Both the position numbers and the translations under genes were made by a program. From Aselliscus stoliczkanus (taxonomy: Eukaryota; Chordata; Mammalia; Chiroptera; Hipposideridae), in contig CM066738.1 of NCBI GenBank assembly GCA_033961575.1, positions 103,689,478 through 103,753,477 of the forward strand: DNA of 64,000 nucleotides, in the 5' to 3' direction. The notes beneath the pieces were generated by a model. It did not search any database. It was not told the DNA's origin and saw nothing but the letters and a program-made list of their open reading frames with translations. This document shows positions 22,251-34,772 of the stretch, in pieces. Position 1 is the stretch's first letter; each line of letters starts with the position of its first letter.

Positions 22251-22780
22251 CACCCCCAGAAATCCTGGTTTAATTGGCCTGGAGGCGGGACCTACATCAG
22301 TACTTTTTAAAACGCCCTAGATGATCCTGTGGTTCAGACAGGGTGGAAATCATCGTTGTTGAAGGACAAGAGGAGAAAATGGAGAGTTCTTCTTCCAGCT
22401 CCGGGTGCAGAAAGGGCTCAAGTACGCCATTTAACACTACACTGAAAGCCAGAGCCCTCATTACTCACCGGAGAACAAGCTCTGACAGCTTCGTTCACCT
22501 CGGGGAAACTCCTCTGGGGCAGAGAGGACGGATCCTGGCAGGGCCACCACGTCCCTGAGCCAGCTGGCCTGCAGGCTGAGGCCACGTCACTGGTGAGCAG
22601 GTCGCTTGGCTCAGAATGCCTGTATCTGCGAGGGAGGGTGGCAACACTGACAGGCCCACAGGCAGCAAAGAATAGCAGCCCCCGGAGTGGCCCCAGCAGA
22701 AGGACAGAGAGGCCCGGGGCAGGGCCCAGAAGGCGCCCCTGGCAGAACACCACAGAGATACCCTTGGGTGGGCCCTTGGG

Positions 22781-22820
22781 GTTGACATGAGGGGTGGGGG
22801 GTTGACATGAGGGGTGGGCT
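22781..22820. repeat. 20-bp tandem duplication
   Basis: GTTGACATGAGGGGTGGG is followed by GG in the first copy and by CT in the second. Two adjacent copies with a 20-bp period. Confidence 0.9.
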
Positions 22821-23756
22821 ATGGAGCAGGAGCCTCTCTCTGAGCACGGCCCCTGTGGGTGGCCGACTCCCCATCTGACTTCTGCTTGGGAGGTGGAAGT
22901 GTGGGGCACCCAGCCAGCACTGGTAAATTTTAGGCCTGGCTCTTACATGCAGGGCAAACTAATTAGCCTTTCAGCCTCAGCAGGATGGGAAAATACCAAG
23001 TCACCTTCCAGGCTTTCCAAAGGTTGATTATTTCACATCTCACTGCCTCCAAGAAGCACTGGGGTCCCTCATAATGGTCTCCTCTCCCACCCTGTTCTCT
23101 CTCTCTCTCTCTCCACTCGCTTTCCTTCAGGCATGATTTCATAGCCCCTTAAATTAAATTTCAGCTATCTACAATGGCAGAGCTGGCTTGGATTTAGAGC
23201 CTGCCGTTCTGAAAGCGCTAGTCTTTTGATTCACGCATTTCTTTCACCAAGTTGAATGTCCAAGGCATCTTCTAGGAGATGGACCAATATTTGTGTAGTG
23301 CCCTGCTCTTTATGAAGCATTTACATACTCATCACCTCGCCCAAATCATTAAATTCTGAAGGCAGACATAAATAGAGCTGGACCTGTACCATCTCTGCAC
23401 TCCTGGACACCTGAGGCTTCTCGTCTCTGACCACCTTACAATGAGAGGTTTTTGGAGCTCGAGGAACTAACTGCTGTTGATGGAATTCAAGTCGGAGCCA
23501 TCGTATTATAAACTAAGACCCTAAGGCATAGTGTTGGAGCCCTATAATCGTGCAACTTTGTAGCCTTTCTCCTCTATGGCCACCAGCGCCGCCAGCCTGG
23601 AGCACCTGGGACCTGACCGGTCCTCCGGGCCTCGTGCTCAGAAGGACTCTGCTTTCGGAAGGGCCACCCTTTGGTTTTCTTGTTCTGCTCTTGTCTTGAA
23701 ATTCTTAATCAGGCTTAGACAAGGGGCTTTGCGTTTTCATTTTGCATGGGGCTCTG

Positions 23757-23885
23757 CCAGTTTTGTAGCTGGTCCTGCCTGGAAACTTCTTTCAAATGCA
23801 GAATCTCAGGCCCTACCCTGCGCCCTCTGAGTCAGAATCTGCATTTTAACAAGATGCCCAGGCAAGGCATATGCCTGTGAGCATG
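23757..23885. repeat. hAT-Charlie-type MITE fragment
   Basis: AATGCAGAATCTCAGGCCCT, GAGTCAGAATCTGCATTTTA and ACAAGATGCCCAGGCAA match a common MER1-group pattern. I do not assign the subfamily. Confidence 0.55.
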
Positions 23886-24026
23886 CGAGAAGCCCTGCTC
23901 TATACAACCTTGGAATTTTTTCCCCTAGAAGTTAGTCCCAAAAGATGCTATGAAAGGGAGATAAAACATTTTACAAAAGGCATGTAGGACAAAGAAAATG
24001 TGGGCAACCTACAGGGTTTTGTTTTT

Positions 24027-24314
24027 AAGATTTTATTGGGGAATTGGGGGAGGGGAACAGACAAGTTGAGGCAGATCACTCACCAGCCATTGGACACCCG
24101 TCTTGGCAGCTCACGGCAGCCCACAGCAGCAGGGGCTGCAGCCTACACCATCGCCAGCGACTCACGGCAGCCCAGCTCCAGGTGGAGCTGTTGTTCACCA
24201 TCTTAGCTGTAGAGGGCAGTGTCACCGGCCCTCGTGTGGGATCCGAACTGGCCCTGCTGCTCAGAGCTGGCGTCCCAAGCCAGCTCTTAACCAATGTGCC
24301 ACTCAGCCGGCCCA
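24027..24314 (-). repeat. tRNA-derived SINE (Rhin-1-like), near full length
   Basis: Read on the minus strand it starts GGGCCGGCTGAGTGGCACAT, has a tRNA-like box A and B region, and ends in CCCCAATTCCCCAATAAAAT followed by an A-rich tail. A GGTTTTGTTTTT direct repeat flanks it at 24015-24026 and 24315-24326. The tail recalls SINEs of rhinolophoid bats, which is the main lineage clue in the window. Confidence 0.85.
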
Positions 24315-24889
24315 GGTTTTGTTTTTTGTTTTTTAATAGTCTTAAACTTAATATCTTGGAATGTGCACTTGCACATCATTTTAGAAGACTCACTCCCAGT
24401 AGACATCGTGTCACGGGATGCTAGCAGGGAGCAGGAACCACGTGCTGCTTCAGCCCAATGCCTTCATTTTGGAATTATTGTCAAATAGTCCATAGTCCAT
24501 GTCTTGGCTAGAACAGCAGGGGAATTCCTTAGGAGGGGGATCCATCCTTGGGTTCAATTTCAGTAGATGCCTCCGGCAGGTTTACTGGCATTCAGATTTT
24601 TCTGGAGCTTTCGGTAAGCACTTGGAACTCGACTGCCATTACCCACGTGGGCCCACCACACCACATCTGTGGTCATTATTTTCTGGACTTGAGATCTCTG
24701 GGTGAAGGTGTCTCTTGGCAGAACAATCCTATGCCAATTAAGGCATTGCCCTGGTACCACCTGCAGGACACGGCTATGCCCTGCCACTTGCCTTTGGTCA
24801 GTTCAGATGGACTCTCACCCTCTCAGTTCTCCCTACTCGGCTGTGTGACACACAGAGGGATTTACCTGAGATCTATTCCCCTGAGGGAT

Positions 24890-25180
24890 TCCCGTATAGA
24901 ATGATACATAGTCCTATAATATAAAGGAACACTAGTGCATAAGAATAGGTACCAAAAAAGTTAACTCTACTGAGATTCGGCGTTTTGAATCTTAAGTAAA
25001 ATGTAGGTTGCTAGGGCCTGTGGGGAGGGGCCCTGGGAAGTTAGTGTTGAATGGTGACAGTTTCAGTGGGGAAGGTGGAAAAGTTCTGGACGGTGGTGAT
25101 AGTTGCGAATGTGAATGTAGTTAATGCCATGGAACTGGACACACAAAAATAGTTAAAAGGTAAATTTTATGTAAATGTTG
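24890..25180 (+). repeat. L1 3' end fragment
   Basis: GGTGGAAAAGTTCTGGACGG, TGGTGATAGTTGCGAATGTG, TAGTTAATGCCATGGAACTG and AAAAGGTAAATTTTATGT match the L1 3'UTR in sense orientation. Confidence 0.85.
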
Positions 25181-26739
25181 AGTCCCTGTAGCTAACTTGT
25201 AGTGTGAGCCTGATGGTAAAGGTACGTAAAAGCGCTCCTGAAAAAATGATCAGGAGTCATAAGAATTTTAAAAGTAAAAAATGCAATATTGCTTACATAC
25301 CAGAATTTGTGAACTGAGGTTCCCAATAGCTAATGACAGCTGATTTCCTGAAAGCCGATGTGGTTTCCTAGAAGTTCCGAAAATTGTATAGCATTCTTCA
25401 GCTGCCCGTTCAAGGTTACAAAGAGAGGAGGTGTCATCCTCTCTGGAAAGCCCTCCCCCCCTTTCATCCTCACAGGAGTGTGGTGAGGTAAGCTCCACGT
25501 CACCCACCAGGAGCCTGGCAGCCTGAGAAGGTCGCAGCTTTTCATTCTGGGCCCCAGGGACATCCCCTGACTCTTTGCTGTCAGGAAGTTCTCTCCTCTG
25601 TAGTCAAAATCCTTCAGGTTGGAATTTTTCCCTAGGGTCAGATTATAATCCAGTCTCCTGGCAAAATAATTAAAAATCAAAAATAAATAAAAACCTGGGA
25701 TGAAAACGAAGTTCCCATGACGATATTGAAAAAAGAAACCACTGTTGCGAGGCTAGGATGAGTGAGGCCTGGCTCGGCCGCTGGAGATGTGACGATGAGC
25801 GAGGGGTGTTGGGAGGCAGCAAACTCAACAGCAACCCCGTCGGATTCAGTGTCTGATAAATGAACTAATGCAGCCCTCGTGGCATAAAGAAAGACGTGGT
25901 TTGCATGGTCTGTACTTCACAGAAATAACTGTGGTTGCTGTTGGTCAGACCACACTGTGAACACCATGTTCGCATCTGGGATCCAGTTCTCTCGGCCTCC
26001 GCCACACTGGTGTTATGCTGAGAGCTCTGGTCCGAAGAGGGGCTGGTCGGGTCTGCCAGCACATCGGAAGTTGGATAACCGCAGCCCGTGACAGCAGGCC
26101 CACGTCTGATTCGAGACATCCCAGGTTATAAAAGGTCGCTGGCGAGGCAGTGAATGTGTTATGTCGGATCAGAGGGAGCCCTCAAGCAGTGGCCCCAGGG
26201 TGGTGAACAGCTGTCCTAGGAAGTATGTGCACCTGGGAGGGTGGATGGCCACGGATCGGGCTTGTAGGAGGATGAGAGGGAATCCTAAATTCTAGCTTCT
26301 CTATATATAGGACAGTGCCTCTGACTGCACTCATACTTTCTAGTAAAATTATACTTAATTCATTTCATTTTTAGCATAGGGAACTTTGAGGGAGTGGCAA
26401 GTTTCAGGAAAATCTTTTTTCGTGAATGATAATAAATAAGCATAGAAGCAATGAGGAAAACTGAAAAGAAACGGGGTTCTTACAATTTGTCATGAAGCCA
26501 CTAGGGGGCAGGGGAAGATAGCTATTTGGAACCACTGAACACCCATGGCAAACCCAATCCTTTTTTCCCCCACCACAAAACCCTTGCATAAAAAGAAAAA
26601 GTAGAGCACACACCAAAAATGGCTTTCAAGGGAAAATAGAAAGAATAAGAGAGTGGCACTCCTGAAAGAGATAATGGCTGAGATTTTTTTTTTAAATCTG
26701 AATTAATATTAATAAAAGACATGATTCTTCAAATTCAAA
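25181..26739. other. Intergenic sequence, no gene seen; contains CTCF motif
   Basis: Unique sequence. The only feature I can support is the CTCF-consensus site at 26498-26511. Confidence 0.6.
26498..26511 (+). promoter_or_regulatory. Consensus CTCF core motif
   Basis: CCACTAGGGGGCAG matches CCASYAGRKGGCRS at all 14 positions. The surrounding sequence is not a recognised repeat. CTCF sites organise chromatin loops, and orientation is forward on the + strand. Binding in cells is inferred, not shown. Confidence 0.65.
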
Positions 26740-27150
26740 TTATAGGGAATCCTGAGCAATATAAATAAAAATAAGGGAGCACTTAGATGAAAATGAAACT
26801 GAAGACCACTTGAGAGGGAAAAAGGAATTTTAATCTCTCTGGATTAAGAAAGTAGAGATCGAAAAAAAGAAACCGACAGGTTTACCTTCAAAACAACAGC
26901 AACCTGACCGACAGAATTTTTCTCAGTATCAACAGGAGCCATCAGAAGACAGTGCGCTTGCTGACAGAAAATAGTTACCAATGCAGACTTCAAAACCTAG
27001 CTAAACTTTTATTCCAGAGTAAGGGCAAAATAAAGACATCTTCGATCAAATAAAAATGGAGAGTTCACCTGTAGCAGACCCTCCCTGAAAGAAATATTTT
27101 AGAATATACTTCAGAGGAAAAAAATATAAGCTGAATCTAAAGGGAATGAG
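26740..27150 (+). repeat. Old L1 or HAL1 fragment
   Basis: CAGAAAATAGTTACCAATGC, CCTAGCTAAACTTTTATTCC and AGTAAGGGCAAAATAAAGAC match degenerate L1 3'-region sequence in sense orientation. Confidence 0.75.
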
Positions 27151-30054
27151 TAGGGGGCAGGCAGGCCTTCTCTTGTTTTCTCCATCATCCTCCTCCATTT
27201 CAATTCCTCTCTCTTATCCCTCGACCTCTTCCCTCAGTTAAGAGGGACTGGGATGTAGGGTGCCCACGGATGGTGATAGCATGGGAACGTCATGGGTCTT
27301 TCCATTATCACTGTCCTAACGTCACACTAATCTCTGACCACCTACATGTGTTCTCAATGCTTCTTGCCTGGGGTTCCCTATCGGCTGACCACTCTTGGGA
27401 CAGCACATGGCAGCCAGAGGGACCCCAAAGCCCATCAGATGACCCCAACTGTATACTTTAGGTCAGGCTGCAGACGTGGCCATGCTTTCTGATATTTGTG
27501 GGGACTCTCCCACATGTCCAGTGACTGTTCCTTCATCCCTTACAACAGTATCCCGTTGGTGGAGGTAGCACCTGTCTTTGGGTTCTCTCTCACAGAGATT
27601 CCAGGAGGAGGAGTTGATTTGGGAGATGGTCCCAGGAGATGCTGGCAGGGGCATGAGGAAGTGACACAGGGAAGGGAGCAGCCAAGGAAGCCTGTGGGAC
27701 CAAGCCAGCTACTGCAATGGGCAACTGAAGCTTAATTAAGCTTGGAAAGCCCTGGAAGCCATGTAGATCACCCTGAGAGGCTGCTCCAAAGGGCATCAAG
27801 TCCCTGGCACGTTGGCCTGCTGCACGCAGGTGGCAAAGGGGCTGCAGGTCAAGAGGAAGTCCTCAGGCCACAGAATGAGGTGCTAGCAGTTGGGTGCCTG
27901 TCCATGCAGAAGGGAAAAGATGGGGTGTGGGCGGGGCTCACCTCGCATCTGCTGTGGCACCTTACCTCAGTGTCTTTAGGAGCATGCACTTTTTTACAGG
28001 TGGAAATAAAAAGACCCCAACAAACTCAGGGGCCATGCCTGGCTGTCTTCCTCAGAGGTAAACGGTACTTTAGAATGTCCCATTACTCATTGGCATCTTC
28101 TAAAGGTACCATTGCCTCCAGCTCCGAGTTCTCTGGCAAAACATTGGGAGGGGCTGCAGGCAGGCCTAGAGCTTTTCACTGTCAAAGTGACAGAATCTAA
28201 CGCCCCCCCCCCTCCAGGGGTGTGATGTGTCCCCTGGCTTTGCTAACAACCTGGCAGGCAGTCCAACAGGTAGGCGTGTGCTCAGGAAACCAAACAGGTG
28301 CAGCTGGCCCTGCCAAAGGCAGGTGATGAAGTCTAAGGAGCAGGAAAACCAGGGCACTTAACCTTCTGGGTGGCTTAAAATACAAAGGAGGACACACTGT
28401 CTATTGCCCAGGTTCGAATGCTATGAAAATAACTAGAGAGGAACAGAATTAGAAGCGTGCCTTTTGGCACTCCTAAAATAAGGTGGAATGAAAAGCTTTC
28501 AGAGTGGCAGGAAGAGTGCCAGTGCAGATGGCACGGCACACTGCAATTTAGTCTTGGCGGTGGCGGCAGTGGGTGACCTGTCTCATCCCCTCGAGTGACT
28601 TTAATGACCCTATTCTTTCTCTTCTTTTGTTCGTGTCTGGGGCTCTGCAATTCTATTTTAAGTGCCTGGTATTTTATAAGGTCTCCAATCACTTGGACAT
28701 CCATTATCTGCGAGGGGGTTGAGTTTGTCACCTCACCTGTAAAATAAAGATGCTGCCTCTTGTATCTCCTCGTTTCCATCCCCTTCTCACTCTCTGTGCC
28801 GTTCTGTGGGTGTGGAGAGGAAGGATGGCAGGTTAGAGCCCTGCAGGTATCCTCACAACTGTTAATGAGACAGGTAGAAAAGCTGCGATATGCCCATCAT
28901 TTCCAGAAGGAAATTAACTCAACCACTCCTCTGTCCCTAAGCTGAACCGGCCAGAGTCCTTGAAGGAGTCTCGTTACACTTTCATAGCAAGTTTGGCTTT
29001 CTCCATCTCTTCCATCCATCAGTCCAGTGTTCCCACTACCCACGCATTACCCCATCACACCCAGCCAGCCAGTCTCTCAGCCAGCTGTCCTTTCTTCCAT
29101 CCCAGCCACTCTTCCATTCGTCTATCCAACCTACCCAAGTGCCTCCCTCCCTTCCCTTTCTTTTCTCTTTCTAGCTCTTTATAATTAAGAAGATTAGGGT
29201 TTTGTTTTTGTTTTGTCTTATGAATTGCAAAATTTTTATTTTTCTATCTGGCATTTAAAAAAATTCAGCATACGGTGGTTGTTTTTTCCTTTTTATGCAA
29301 AACGTTTAAAACATGTAGTCAGACATCTTAGTCTCATCGTTTATGCCTCTGGATTGTGAGTCATGGGTTCAAAAAGTGTGGACATGGGGATGTTCTCCAT
29401 TTGACAGCAGACCCTAGGCCTTCAGGAGCCCGTTGGCTGGCTGAGACCCAACGGCTTGCCCACAAGCCACAGGTGGGCACCGCCGCTCCTTGGGCTCTGG
29501 GAGCTGGCTGCCTTTTTCTTTGTAAGCCTCATTTCATGGGAACAGGAGCGCTGCAGGAATCTCACAGATCCCTTTAGAGAGAACAGAGGGAGCAGAATCA
29601 GGAGTGGGCTTATGCGGGGAAACATGATACAGGCAGGCCTCTGCATGCCCCCTGCCCCCACCCCCTCATCCCCCATTCCTCCCGGACGTGTGCCCTGGGC
29701 TGCGGGTTGTTGACTGCCCAGACGGGGCAGCACTGCTCAGTGAGAGGCGTGTGGGGACGCTGGAGCACGTTGCACGTGTTTTTAGGCTACGCTGATCCAC
29801 CACAAAGCAGTGATTTATTTATAAGCCGTGTCCGACAGAAACCGAGCGATCCCTCGACATCGCTGAGGAAGGAAGGATGTGCATGGGCATGTTTCATGTG
29901 CATCTTTCCCATTCTTCCTGGCCCGGCTACAACATTCTAGAAGAGTCCTGGGGCTTTAAGAATCATACAAGAGGAATCTAAGACTTCAACAAGCTTGAGT
30001 GCTAGCCTTAGGGCCTGGGTAAGGCGGCTTTCTCAGCCCTGTAGCCTTCGGTGG
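27151..30054. other. Intergenic sequence, no gene seen
   Basis: Unique sequence with a C run at 28203-28213 and a degenerate CATC/CAGC-rich pyrimidine stretch at about 29000-29165. The longest open frame (152 codons from 27742) shows no recognisable similarity. Confidence 0.6.
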
Positions 30055-30285
30055 AAACACCCACCTAGCTCTTACGGGGCCAGGCACTGCTCCCAGCGCC
30101 TTTCAGATGTCACATCACTTATCTTCACAACTGCCCTGTGAGATACAAACTGCAATTACCCCCTTCTCACAGGTTGGAACACGGAGGGATAAAGAGTTTA
30201 AGAAGCTTGCCTCAGACTACCCACTTAGTAAGGGGCAGAGCTGGGATTTGAACGCAGGATGCATGCTCCAACCCAGGATACAGAG
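30055..30285 (-). repeat. MIR element
   Basis: GGGGCCAGGCACTGCTCCCA, CACAACTGCCCTGTGAGATA, CTTAGTAAGGGGCAGAGCTG and GGATTTGAACGCAGGATGCA match reversed MIR through most of its length. Confidence 0.9.
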
Positions 30286-30569
30286 CGTGGCCTCAAACCC
30301 AAACCCAAAGAAGAAAAAAATGTGAGTGAAAGGGAAGATAAGGAAGGCAGTTAAAAAGAAACAGACAAGGGAAAACCTGTACAAGCAACAGAAGATGAAA
30401 AGGAAGGAGGTGAGGGACATTGCGGGGTTGCCGGTGCTGTCACTGCTGCCCCATCCCCCCTTAACAATGTGCTTTCTGCTGTGAGACGGTCAGGCGCAGG
30501 AACGGGACCCCAGCTCATCACCTCCACTTCCCACGCTCGGTGACCTCAGGCGAATCACTTTATTTTTAT

Positions 30570-31080
30570 TAATTTATTTTTCACTGTGGTAAAGTATGCA
30601 TAAAATTTACCTTTGATTTTCTATTTTAAAGCGTGCCATTCAGCGGCACGAAGGGCATTCACAGTGTTCTGCAACCCTCGCCATTGTTCATTTCCACAAC
30701 TTTTTCATCCTCTGGAACAGGAACTCCATACCCGTGAACCTCCCCGCTCCTCCCTCCCCCCAACCCCTGTCTGTCTTTATGAATTTGACTACCCTACACA
30801 CCCCTGTGTGAGTGGAAATCATGCCGTATCTGTCCTTGTGTGTCTGGCTTATTTCATTTAGCATAATGTTTTCAAGGTTCATCCGTGTTGAGCATGAATC
30901 AGAATTTCATTCCTTTTTTTTTTTAAGGTTCAGTGATGTTCCATTGTGCACACAGACCACATTTTGTTTATCCAGTCACCTGCTGACGGACATCTGGGTG
31001 GTTTCCACCTTTTGGCTGTTGTGACTAGAGCTGCTCTGACACTGATGCACAGGGACCTGCTTGAGACCCTGCTTTCAGTG
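30570..31080 (-). repeat. L1 3' region, antisense
   Basis: TGTGGTAAAGTATGCATAAA, ATTTTAAAGCGTGCCATTCA, GTGTCTGGCTTATTTCATTT and CCACATTTTGTTTATCCAGT follow antisense L1M sequence continuously for about 500 bp. Confidence 0.9.
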
Positions 31081-31111
31081 CTTGGGAGTCTCCAGACACT
31101 GCCACCCCACC

Positions 31112-31485
31112 CCATGTTAGTTTGATCAGCTGCCATAACACGGCCCCACAGACTGGGTCCTTAATAGAAATCGATTCTCCCCCACTCCTGGAGGCTGGAA
31201 GTCCAAGATCAAGGTGTCAGTCAGTACAGTTGGTTCCTTCTGAGACGTCTCCTTGGCTAGCAGGTGGCCGCCTTCTCCCTGTGTCCCCATGTGGACTTCC
31301 CTCTGTGTGTCTGTGTCCTAATCTCTTCTAGTCAGATTGGATTAGGGCCCTAATCACCTCATTTTAACTTGATCACCTCTAAAAGACTCTATTTCCAAAC
31401 ACAGCCACATCCTGAGGTACTGGGGTTCAGGACTTCAACTACAAATGGTGGGGGGGAAGGAGGGGCACAATTCAGTCCATAACTC
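31112..31485 (-). repeat. MLT1-type (ERVL-MaLR) LTR
   Basis: The LTR runs from TGTTAGTTTGATCAGCTGCC to GGCACAATTCAGTCCATAAC and includes CCTGGAGGCTGGAAGTCCAAG-like and TCATTTTAACTTGATCACCT segments. It is nearly full length but reversed, and non-coding. Confidence 0.9.
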
Positions 31486-34270
31486 AGCCAGAGAAGCACG
31501 TGTCTCCTATTTCCTAGGAGTAAGGATTCTGCCCCAAATTGCAGCCATCTCCTTGACGTCTTCCAAAGATGACTGCTGAAGATGGATCTCCTCAGTCCAA
31601 TTTCTCCGATCAGTTTTCTTCCTGGGGAAAATTCTCCAGCCATATGATTATATATAAAAGAAAGTGTGTGTCTGCTAGGGCCAATGGGCAAAAAGGGCCC
31701 ACCAGGCTCTCAAGTTGTAAAATTCTGTATTTCAAAAATATTTCCAGAGAACAGGAGTTATGAGATCATGTGGGAAGGGCTGGGGAGGTCAAGAGATGGG
31801 ACGCTAACAAGGGAGGACCGCTCACCCTGAAGCTGACGGCCCTCGCCCGAATCCTGAATGAAGCCATTGCCTCTTGTGTGAGGTACCTCGGTTCACATGG
31901 ATGGCTGTGGAGCACAAGGCACAGCTTTCTTCCTCTCCTGGAAGCATAAATTAAGGTCTGTTTTGCACTCATCTGCTCGCCAGGCCTTGGCAGCCTTCTC
32001 TGGACCTTGGGGCTCTTTGAGTACTTACAGTCTTTGTTCAAATAAGCAGCCTCCCGATGGCTGGCCCAGATGTGAGGCCCACATCTGGAAACTATCCCTG
32101 GTCTTGGCCCAGGCATTCAAGCTCAGGAGATGTGTGTGTGTCAGGTACAACCACACCCTGCCTGGCGACCCCCACACAAGGCCCCATGCAGGGCAGAGGT
32201 CTTGGGAGCTGGAGTCTGGGTGTGGAGACAGTGTGTTGGGTTAAATCCTAACCGGCCACTGGCCAATAGCACCATATCTGTGCTCCCATCCTACCACCCT
32301 TCCTTGGTTTTCTTGGCAGGGTCCCAGTGCCAGGCCTACTGGGCAAGCTCCAGCATGCAACCCACCTACCTCACCGCATCTCGCTGATACCCCACTGTGG
32401 CTTGGCCCATGGGTGGAAGTGGTTCTCTGAGCCTGGGCCTGGGTCTCCCAGCTTGGGATTCATACCTGAGGCTTATGGTACAGGTATGAAGGTGGGTTAT
32501 TTCTACATCACAGCATCCTTAGAGCAGAGGGGGCTCCTATTCTGAAAGAAAACACTGCTATAAGAGCCAAAAATACAGCTTGGCTCATTTCGGGCCAGTG
32601 GCGTCTATCTAAGGGCCATCCCTAAGAAACACTGAGCACACAGAGTGGCCTGTGTGCAGGAAGGAAGGTGGCGTTTCTGGTAGAGCCAGAGTTTGAGCAC
32701 GTGCTTGTATCAGGCACTTATGTTGAGTGGCCGGCCACTCTCCACAGATATGAGGGCTGACTGATCCTATTAGTCAAGAAGGATCCTCACTAATGGGCTT
32801 ACCTGGCCTGACCTACGTTTTTTTTTTTTTTCTTTCTTGAATACATTTTTTAAAATGTCATGGGTGGACAAATTTTTAAATGCCAATAAAACAAAAGAAA
32901 AAATTATTCTTCAAATGTCACTATCTGAGATAACCACTGTTAACACCTTGGTTTATAGACTGGCAAACCTTTTCTCATATGTGTGTGTAAATACTTTCTA
33001 AAATAATGAAAGGTAATCATTCTTGAATGCCATTCTATAACCTGCTTTTCATTCAATAGCTCATGATATTTCCATGTCCAAAACACACACCTACATCAGT
33101 GACCGTAACCAGAGCAGTACTGCCGCTTAGGAAAGGACTGAAAATCTGCGGGGGCCTTTTTAGTTGGCACAATCATGGGGAGTGGGTGGAAGATGTGTGA
33201 CCGGAATTGAAAAGGCAAGGGACCAGGAAATTAGGTGTTCTACAATGTTTATTGTCCAGCTCAATTTTGAATGTCCTGATGGAATTCACAAAAGTGAAAA
33301 AAAAAAAAAAAGAAAGGAAAAAACCCGTTTAGAATTTCAGCTCAAAACCTAACTCCATTTTACATATAAACAAAGCTTTTTGGCATGGTTTTAGTATATA
33401 CTGAATTTTATAACAATGCAACTAATGAGCTTTGTTTTGTTTACACTTTCTACTATGAATTGTCAACTCAACCATTTGGAAAATCTCGTCAGCAATGGCC
33501 AAGCCGCTCACAGCATCTGAATCTGTGTTACGGCCACCTGGATCTATCCGTACTGTCGTCTTGGCTTCATGGTGACTATACATATGTGGGGATACACTTA
33601 TTCAGCTTTCTTTACAAACATCAGATACAGAAAGTGTCTACAAACATTTAGTGAGTCGTTGTCTTCCATGAAGTCCCAATTTATATAAAAGCAGATTCAA
33701 GCGTCTGGCTTTGTCTTTAGATCTTCAAATGTACTTGTGCCTAAAAATGTGCAAATTGAGACTCTTTATCTGTCGCGTCTGTCTGCCCCTTCTAAGCCCT
33801 GCTTGCCACCTCCGGGCTGGAAACCTCCAAGTGACAGCTTCCAGATTCCTTCCTGTCTGGCTTCCAGAGGGTCTGGCAATGGGAAGCACTGGGGAGGTCT
33901 GAGAGGGACAGGGAAACGCCATTTCCTGCTGGCTTCTGGGCTGTGTGGTGTGCAACGAGAGTGGTGTGCACAGCGCCTGGTGTGCGTGCGCTGTGGCCAC
34001 GGCAGGAGCCTGACCATCAGAGGCTCTGAGGAACTCCATTTCCCCATTGCTTCTCCAGTTCTAAGGCGTGGTGAGTCCCTGCCGTTACTGGACAACCCTG
34101 CCTTCCTCTGTGCGCCCTTCCAGCCTTCCCAAACCTTTAGAGCCAATTCCCTAGATTTACTTACCTTTGTTAGAAACACCTGGAGTGGTTTGTTTTCCTG
34201 ATTGGACATGAATGGCTAAAAAGTGCTTAGAATTTTGTTCTATTAGACTTGTTTATATTATAGTCACGCC
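31486..34270. other. Intergenic sequence, no gene seen
   Basis: Unique sequence apart from the antisense L1 piece at 32860-33090. There is a T run at 32820-32832 and an A run at 33298-33312. Overlapping open frames at 33711-34209 on both strands (up to 154 codons) resemble nothing known to me. Confidence 0.6.
32860..33090 (-). repeat. Old L1 fragment, antisense
   Basis: GAGATAACCACTGTTAACAC, TTGGTTTATAGACTGGCAAA and CTGCTTTTCATTCAATAGCT are typical of the antisense 3' region of old L1M elements. Confidence 0.7.
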
Positions 34271-34274
34271 ATTA

Positions 34275-34772
34275 TATCTTTTTTTAAAAAATGCCCTTGG
34301 AGAGTCAAAGGTACAAACTTCCAGTTGTTAGATAAATAAGTCATGAGGATGTAATACACAGCAGGGTGACTACAGTTAATAATACAGTAAGTCCTCACTT
34401 AAAGTCATTGAGAGGTTCTGGGAATCATGGTGAAACAACATGTTGTGAAACCAATTTTACTATAAACTAATTGCTCTAAATAAAAGTTAAGTTCTTATAG
34501 CATCTCATCAGCGTTATAACGAAACAGTGTTGAAGGAAACAACATTATTCAAGGGCCTGCAGTACTATATTGCATATTTAAAAGTTGCTAAGGGAGTAGA
34601 TCTTAAAAGTTCTCATCACAAGAAAAAAATGTTTGGTAACTATATATGGTAACAGATGTTAACTAGACTTATTATGGTGATTATTCATAGTATATACAAG
34701 TATTGAATAATGTTGTACACCTGAAACTAATATAATGTTATATGTCAATTATACCTCAATTTAAAAAATTAT
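34275..34772 (+). repeat. L1 3' end, split by a DNA transposon
   Basis: ACACAGCAGGGTGACTACAG and GTTAATAATA precede the insertion, and TGCATATTTAAAAGTTGCTA, TGTACACCTGAAACTAATAT and TATGTCAATTATACCTCAAT follow it. The two halves rejoin cleanly when 34385-34562 and one TA are removed. Confidence 0.9.
34385..34562. mobile_element. 178-bp Tigger-like (TcMar) MITE nested in L1
   Basis: The element starts CAGTAAGTCCTCACTTAAAG and ends GGGCCTGCAG, with CAG/CTG termini and flanking TA dinucleotides at 34383-34384 and 34563-34564. The TA duplication and CAG ends are diagnostic of Tc1/mariner-Tigger insertion. It has no coding capacity. Confidence 0.8.

Larger units (their letters stand above)
22250..24014. 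other. Intergenic sequence, no gene seen
   Basis: Mostly unique sequence. It includes the 20-bp tandem duplication at 22781-22820, a short CT repeat near 23098-23113, a possible highly diverged MIR at 23290-23540, and a Charlie-like fragment at 23757-23885. Confidence 0.6.
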
